This document shows positions 58,597-64,000 of a stretch of DNA of 64,000 nt, one piece after another; the stretch's first letter is position 1, and every line of letters begins with the position of its first letter. Source of the DNA: Amyloporia xantha (lineage: Eukaryota; Basidiomycota; Agaricomycetes; Polyporales; Adustoporiaceae); assembly GCA_036971615.1 (NCBI GenBank), contig JAYKKR010000013.1, forward strand, positions 558,001 through 622,000, written 5' to 3'. The notes under the pieces were generated by a model. That model saw nothing but the letters and a program-made list of their open reading frames with translations, was not told where the DNA came from and made no database searches. A program made the position numbers and the translations under genes.

Positions 58597-60553
58597 ATGC
58601 TCGATCATCTTCCCGACGACATCTTGTTCTTGATTGTACGCATATTCGGCCTGCAACAAACAATTCCTCGTTGGTATCGATTTGTATTCGTACTGTCTTG
58701 TCTAAATCGTAGATTCCGTGCATTTGCACTCCCTCTTCTTGTTAAAACGATATACATTCCACGTCACGATCAGCTCATTCGCACTGTAGAGCGGGTCCGT
58801 CGACATTCTATGTGCGATGTCATGGACGTACGGTACGTGTGACTGTTAAGTCGTGTTTATTCGGCTTTCAATGACGCCTTTACAACACAGATCAGTTTCT
58901 ATTGGACGCGAGAATAACGGCAACCGCTTCAACGCGAACCCAGAATTCTTACAAGATACACATGTCGACGTCACCCTTCCCGGTCTGACAAGCTTTGCTA
59001 GCTATAGCGCAGTCTACACCCAAAGCGGTCTAACTGCTCTTCGTGGCTGCGTTGATTTACAGGAGCTGGATATATGTTGGGCCATGTCTTCCACGTTCCC
59101 TGATATTGCTCCGTGGCATTCGCTAAACACAATTCGATTGCGGCTGTGTCTGCCATCCCACGTCACCCTTCTTCCTCTACCCTCCGTCCCTCCCACTTAC
59201 TCTTACGACATGGTCACGACCCTTTCTATACGAGACAAATTGTGGAGCCAATGGTGGGATGCCTGCACAGGTCGGATATTTTTCCCTAACCTGCAATGTT
59301 TCTCGCTTTCCGGTGCCAGTTCTCGACCGGACTGGACCTATGCATTCATTGACAGTCATCCCACCTTACTTGAGGTCAACATATGTTTTCCACGCTCTTA
59401 CCGGTTGGGGTTACCGGCCTTAATGAAACTTATTACGGGCACCGGGACTTGGAAAAGTTCCGTATCTTCGCATACTCAAATCATACATAGAGACCATCTT
59501 CCGCAAACACTGGATAGGAAGAGCGGACGCGTGGTGCAATACGATGACCCGACGTATTGGCGAGGGTCGGGACACGACTTGTCCTATTCGTTTTGTCTTG
59601 CGAACGCGTTCGCATTTACACGATGCTCCCCCTCCTTTTCGCTCAAAGGACCGTTATGCCATTTACATCGAGACAAGCCGCTATTTGTCGGTACATCGCT
59701 TGCAATTGCGATACGCCGTCAACTGCAGTTGCCTCATCTCCCCCCCTCAACCGTTCTCGATTTTTCCATCTCGCTGATCGCCTACCTAACATCACATGTC
59801 TTCGGGTTGCCATTGGAATCACACAAGACCAAGGCACGTTCGTCGACTTTATGGTAGGCTTTCTTACCCGATCGCGACGTCGTACATCTAACTGAAGTAT
59901 CATAGGAGGATCTCGGTGAACTTTTGAGATCCTGGACGTCACTTCAGTCGTTGACGCTGAGTTGGGAATATCACCGTCAGTGGCGGTGGACAGAAAATGA
60001 TCTTTCCGTCGGATGGTTGATTGACGATGTGGTCCCGCCGATCACTTTAGGACAGTACCCGACAGACTTATACGACGACGACGACGAGGATGACGGGCAC
60101 CCTCTTCGACGCAACCATCTCGTAGCTAGGACAATAACGCTGGGGCACTTACGAGACCATTTATCCGAGGAGTATGTCGAAAGTACAGTGAGTGCAGTAC
60201 AGACAGTGCTAGGAGATGAGATCGACTTGGAGGATGCGGCCGACGATCCCCACTTATTGATGCGAGCTTGGGAAACGCGCCACAACCCGACAGTTGCAGA
60301 GTCCGTGCGCTACATAGCCGACTGTTGTCCTACATTGGCAGAATTCGTATGGTATCCGATCACCCCCTTCATAGTATCCGACGCTGTGCGGTGGTCATGG
60401 AAGATTACCCGCACGCCGGTAGATGGTACTGTTAATATGGTTATGGGGAAACTGACATATATCGGCGCCTTAACGGGTCCCGCCGATCCCTTTGTTATGT
60501 TGGTTGGTGCGGAATTAGAAAGGCGGTCATTTTGTGATAGTACGTTGTTTTGA
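58597..60553 (+). CDS. F-box/LRR protein, three exons, one frame break; paralogue of 49242-51146
   Basis: Exons 58597-58832, 58891-59853 and 59906-60553, joined by GTACGT...ACACAG and GTAGGC...CATAG introns. It begins MLDHLPDDILFLIVRIFGLQ, a clear F-box core, with FVLSCLNRRFRAFALPLLVK after it. LRR-like strands include LRGCVDLQELDICWAMSSTF, FFPNLQCFSLSGASSRPDWT, YAFIDSHPTLLEVNICFPRS and LPALMKLITGTGTW, closely paralleling FIHKHSSLREVNICF and LMKLIDGSGTWED in the minus-strand paralogue. Near 59762, in a T5 run, the frame shifts by one; the other frame continues HLADRLPNITCLRVAIGITQ. Exon 3 has TSLQSLTLSWEYHRQWRW, an acidic loop YDDDDEDDG, and PHLLMRAWETRHNPTVAESV, and ends TGA at 60551-60553. 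Probable SCF adaptor. Confidence 0.75.
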
Positions 60554-60973
60554 CACGAGTTCCTAATTTCACTATCACTATACGTGTTTTACTACTTGGT
60601 TGAAGACTTGATTTCCCGATTCAAACGAACGTTACCTACGTGATCCGAAATCATAGGTAACAAAGGGCGATGTCGAGTACGCTACCCGGATTATGTAGTA
60701 GTAAATTTAACATGCGCGGACGCAATTATCGTCCATACCTGTTTCTTACTCTTCTGGTGTGAGGTAAGACCGAACATGCGCGATGTACCGGTTAAGACTA
60801 GTTTATAAACAAGCTTCATGTATTTGGACTCGACTCATGGTTCACACGACACAATGCAAAACGCGAAAGACAAAGACATTTTAATCAGACGACGGGAACG
60901 ATAAATGAGAAACATGTTAACTGCCTAGATGATACGTAAAACTACACACTTGACGAAGCCTACCGCCCATCGA
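60554..60973. other. intergenic between convergent F-box genes
   Basis: Nothing supported; probably the two 3' flanks. Confidence 0.5.
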
Positions 60974-62170
60974 CTACTTCACGACCACTTTGAGAATACC
61001 TCGCGCTGCTAATGCCGGCATGTACTGCGAGATCTCATCGCTTTCCAACATACCATATCTATTACTAGACCTGACGTCCCACACGGTCAACTCTACCTGT
61101 ACGCACACCACACCAGACAGTCGGCTGTCCCCAAGGATCGCATCGATGGTACGCCAGCTGACTTCGGCTAATTGCCTTCGAGACATCAGTTCAAGGCGTA
61201 TGTCGACATGTGAGATTTCGGTCGATGCCAGGGTCAACAGTGTCTCCGATATCCATATCAACGACGTGAATTGGCTGCTCCCTTGTCGAAACATTAAGCA
61301 TAGCGTGTGTAGTCCCGTGTTTCGACTAATGTCGATCGCGGGTATATGCAGGTCTGTAAAGTAGGCATTACTATGGATGCAAATTGAATGCGCCAACTTA
61401 CCGGTGGACGGAAGCCATCGACCATTGTCAAGCGTTACGGACAGGTGCTCCAAAGACGCTTCCGTTGTTCGTAATAAAACGGATAGGTCCTCCACAGATT
61501 CTCGGTGCCACGTGAAGTGAATACATCGAATCGAACACGCGGTCCGGTTAATGCTCGCCCACCTAGCAACGACGTTCGGGAATGTACAACTGTCGCCTAC
61601 CACCAGACGTTCAAGTTGTATAGGAAACTGGTCGTGTAACGCCGTGGTGACGTCATCCAAACGAGGCCACCTAGAGTGCGTTATTGTGATGCGTGTAATG
61701 ACACGAAAAACGGCCAGAAACTGTAGGAGCTCGCTCGTGCGCCAAAACGAACAGCCCGCAATCGACAGTTCCGTTGCCGTGCTCGCGAACTGGGTGAGCA
61801 ACGTCTCCTTAGCATATGGCGGCAGTGCACCCCATGTTAAGCCTTCTATTGCCAAAACCTTCACGTATTGCAAGGATCGCAAAAGTGTGCATGCAGCTAT
61901 CAACACATCGTGTGCCAGACGCCGCGGCCCGCGACATGTGATATGAACCTCGCGGATGTAGTCGGCCAACGGTGACATATATATCTCCTTCAGCCGTCGT
62001 ACCCGAGCTGTCGGCGATATAGCCAATATAGCGTGGATATGCGTCCTGCTACGATGCAACCAAGCACGGCATGTGAGGGAGCATGCTACCATTGATGCGC
62101 GATCGCCGCCCGTCCCAACGTCGTCTATAATCTTGTCGATCAACTCTTGCGGTACGTGCGTACGTGCCAT
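60974..62170 (-). CDS. F-box/LRR protein, single intact exon
   Basis: 398 residues without a break, ATG at 62170 to the stop at 60974. It opens MARTHVPQELIDKIIDDVGT, an F-box variant common in polypores and relatives, followed by RASMVACSLTCRAWLHRSR. The rest is a series of leucine-rich strands (LRSLQYVKVLAIEGLTW, ELSIAGCSFWRTSELLQFL, LERLVVGDSCTFPNVVARW, ASLEHLSVTLDNGRWLPS, ISHVDIRLELMSRRQLAEVS) ending ALAARGILKVVVK. It is clearly different in sequence from the neighbouring F-box pair, so it belongs to another subfamily. Role inferred from the F-box: substrate adaptor of an SCF ubiquitin ligase; target unknown. The best-preserved gene in the right half of the window. Confidence 0.88.
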   Translation of the reverse strand: MARTHVPQELIDKIIDDVGTGGDRASMVACSLTCRAWLHRSRTHIHAILAISPTARVRRLKEIYMSPLADYIREVHITCRGPRRLAHDVLIAACTLLRSLQYVKVLAIEGLTWGALPPYAKETLLTQFASTATELSIAGCSFWRTSELLQFLAVFRVITRITITHSRWPRLDDVTTALHDQFPIQLERLVVGDSCTFPNVVARWASINRTACSIRCIHFTWHRESVEDLSVLLRTTEASLEHLSVTLDNGRWLPSTGKLAHSICIHSNAYFTDLHIPAIDISRNTGLHTLCLMFRQGSSQFTSLIWISETLLTLASTEISHVDIRLELMSRRQLAEVSWRTIDAILGDSRLSGVVCVQVELTVWDVRSSNRYGMLESDEISQYMPALAARGILKVVVK

Positions 62171-64000
62171 TGCATGCAGAGAGTTGAGAGTAGTGTGGTT
62201 GAATACTGGTGTGTAGCTGATATGCCTAAGCAGTACAACTCCGCGTCAACATACAGGGAAAGTAACAGTGTTGACAGACCAGAACTGTCACGGGTGCAGA
62301 GACAATTATCACAGAATAACGACGGCCGCAGAAACCTGGTTTCTGGAATAGGCGTGATTCTCAGTTCTTTCGTCCGCGAGTGCGTACACAAGAAGAATAC
62401 GCCGTGTCGGAAACAACGCCGAAAGAGATATCACTCATGTTCACTTTTCCACCCAGCCTTTAAGACAAATTCGGTGAAGTAGCGAAAGAAAAACACGCAC
62501 CGTTGCTAAGTGTGGACGGATCGTGCTTGACCTTTACGCAGCCGTAAGCTGGCTTACACTATACGGATGACGACGTAACCGTGTGCACTACCCATCCAAC
62601 CTCGTCTCAGAGTATGCCCTACGAATCTGGCACCCTTAGATACGTGCCGTTACGCGCACTGGGTATACCTGATGGCGGCCAACGTCTCACGACTACAGAG
62701 GTATTTTTATAACGCAATTCTTGCAACAGCTCAACCAGCGACTGATGCGACTGATTCGCGACAAACGGAGACGACTGTGGCCTTTCCCAATAGCATATCC
62801 GTCGTCGAATTGCCAGATATAACAATCGCGACAGACCTATGTAAGCCAGAAGTATCTCAGCCATACCGGTCCATATAATGAATAAAAGATGACAGCGAGT
62901 CGTACCAATACGCGTAACAGTGTGCAGTAGATGGCCAGACGTCTTCCTAAGTATTGTTCTCTTGGAGCAGACATACTTACCCACCCCAAAATCATATGCA
63001 GGTAGATACAATACACACGTCCGCGAACCGATTAGGAAAAAAGATAATCTCTATTCACAGACGGTAGGAGCCAAAGCACGTGACCGGTTCTCGAACAGCT
63101 TATGGCATCATGGGGCATTAGGACAACGACCAGTGATCATACCAGGCCGGCTCCGACCTCTCCACGCCCTATGAAGAAGAACGGCCGCGTCGCTTCGTCG
63201 ACCTAATTGTCAACTACGCGCGGGCGTCCGCCGTTGCGACGTAAAACTGAAGTAGACGACCTCAAAGCACCCATACCGGAAGCAGTTATGAACAGTGCCT
63301 TCACGTACCTTACAGTTCGGCGTTCACCGCTGTGATGCCCAACTGCAACCTCTGCGATGAGCGATTGCCATTCATCTTCCTGCAGTACTGTGCGTAGTTC
63401 TCGATGGTTTATGTGACAATACGATGACAAACTCCACTCACGTACATTCCGTGTCATCCTCCATGGTTGGGGACGTGACATATACATGTATCGTTTGGTC
63501 ATCGAGCCTCCTAATGACACATCACATGAACAGAACACGCGTTGGACGACATCTTGCCGTTAGCATCTATCGCAAGTATGTTCCCGCTACTTCAATACGG
63601 ATATATATACGACAGGCGGCGTCTCGTTGTGAACACAACATGACCGAACCTAGCAACTTCTCCTTCCAAATCTATCAGCGACGAACTGAGGTACGTCGCT
63701 CCGTTAATTTTATCGTGTACCGTCCGATTCCACACTGAACAGTTATTTCACAAGCTATGCGTCATCTCTGAGTTATCCGAACATTGTGCCGCGGACGTTG
63801 AGCGGTTCACGTTATTGGTATATCTGACGTTTCTTTGTGCGGGCTGGCGTTCACAGCATTATAGTACCTGTGCATACATAGCGCAATAACTGATCATCAA
63901 TCCGTCACAACCATACAACCAGTCCTTAGTCCCAGTACATCACACAAGGTCAAAAAACAGCCAGATCCTCATAAACCGAAACGCCCGCCATCGACGTATC
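62171..64000. other. right end, weak coding patches only
   Basis: Two patches look partly protein-like: plus 62.61-62.80 kb (LRYVPLRALGIPDGGQRL, then QQLNQRLMRLIRDKRRRLWP in another frame) and minus 63538-63203 (RTVLQEDEWQSLIAEVAVG, RTVRYVKALFITASGMGALR). Neither has a recognisable domain or clear limits; the second could be the end of an LRR-type gene. Confidence 0.3.

Noticed and set aside
1..64000. tRNA, rRNA, CRISPR arrays and telomeric repeats
   Set aside because: Looked for while reading; no tRNA cloverleaf, rRNA stretch, regularly spaced repeats or telomere units were seen.

Overview
The window reads as nuclear DNA of a filamentous basidiomycete, probably an Agaricomycete. The grounds are many short (about 45-65 nt) GT-AG introns, a fungal MFS transporter, a fungal 7-TM protein, a Gti1/Pac2 regulator, WD40 and F-box/LRR families, and a Helitron transposase. 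No rRNA, tRNA, CRISPR array or bacterial feature was seen.

Layout. 1-10.2 kb is comparatively ordinary: the 3' part of an MFS transporter (1-1036, +), a decayed F-box gene (1776-2440, +), a WD40 gene whose first part lies on the opposite strand (2411-3722), an intact 7-TM gene (4552-5753, -), a better-preserved F-box paralogue (7191-8666, +), a scrap of an FMN-dependent hydroxy-acid dehydrogenase (about 8956-9180, -) and a membrane-protein remnant (9.5-10.1 kb, -). From about 10.7 kb on, genes are sparse, divergent or broken. They are: an F-box/LRR gene (11.3-12.9 kb); a complete ribonucleotide reductase (RNR) small-subunit paralogue (14290-15488, -); a Helitron Rep-helicase (16319-22471, +); an unrecognised minus-strand gene (24082-25653); a Gti1/Pac2 gene (28632-29515, +); an unrecognised gene at 31.2-31.9 kb; a nucleotidyltransferase-like gene (about 32.95-33.94 kb, -); an RNR large-subunit paralogue (35068-37388, +); and an unrecognised gene at 42.1-43.1 kb. 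A 2.7-kb AT-rich insertion with CTCAGAG-type subterminal repeats lies at 44.1-46.8 kb. The right part holds four more F-box/LRR genes (47.7, 49.2-51.1, 58.6-60.6 and 61-62.2 kb), a CLK/SRPK-like kinase (about 52.06-53.4 kb) and a purine-rich 1.5-kb island (56.5-58.1 kb).

Most striking is the pair of RNR paralogues on either side of the Helitron gene. The small subunit has an open frame and a full intron set, but its radical tyrosine is Asn and one metal-ligand Glu is Lys. The large subunit keeps the three active-site cysteines and the catalytic Glu, but has Ser for the catalytic Asn and lacks the tyrosine pair of the radical path and any visible C-terminal Cys pair. Both ends of the subunit-to-subunit radical chain are therefore altered together.

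A second theme is that many reading-frame breaks (RepHel, kinase, large subunit, F-box genes) can each be explained by one missing base, often in a short G, C or T run. That may be unpolished long-read sequence rather than biological decay. Functional statements about broken genes should be read with this in mind.
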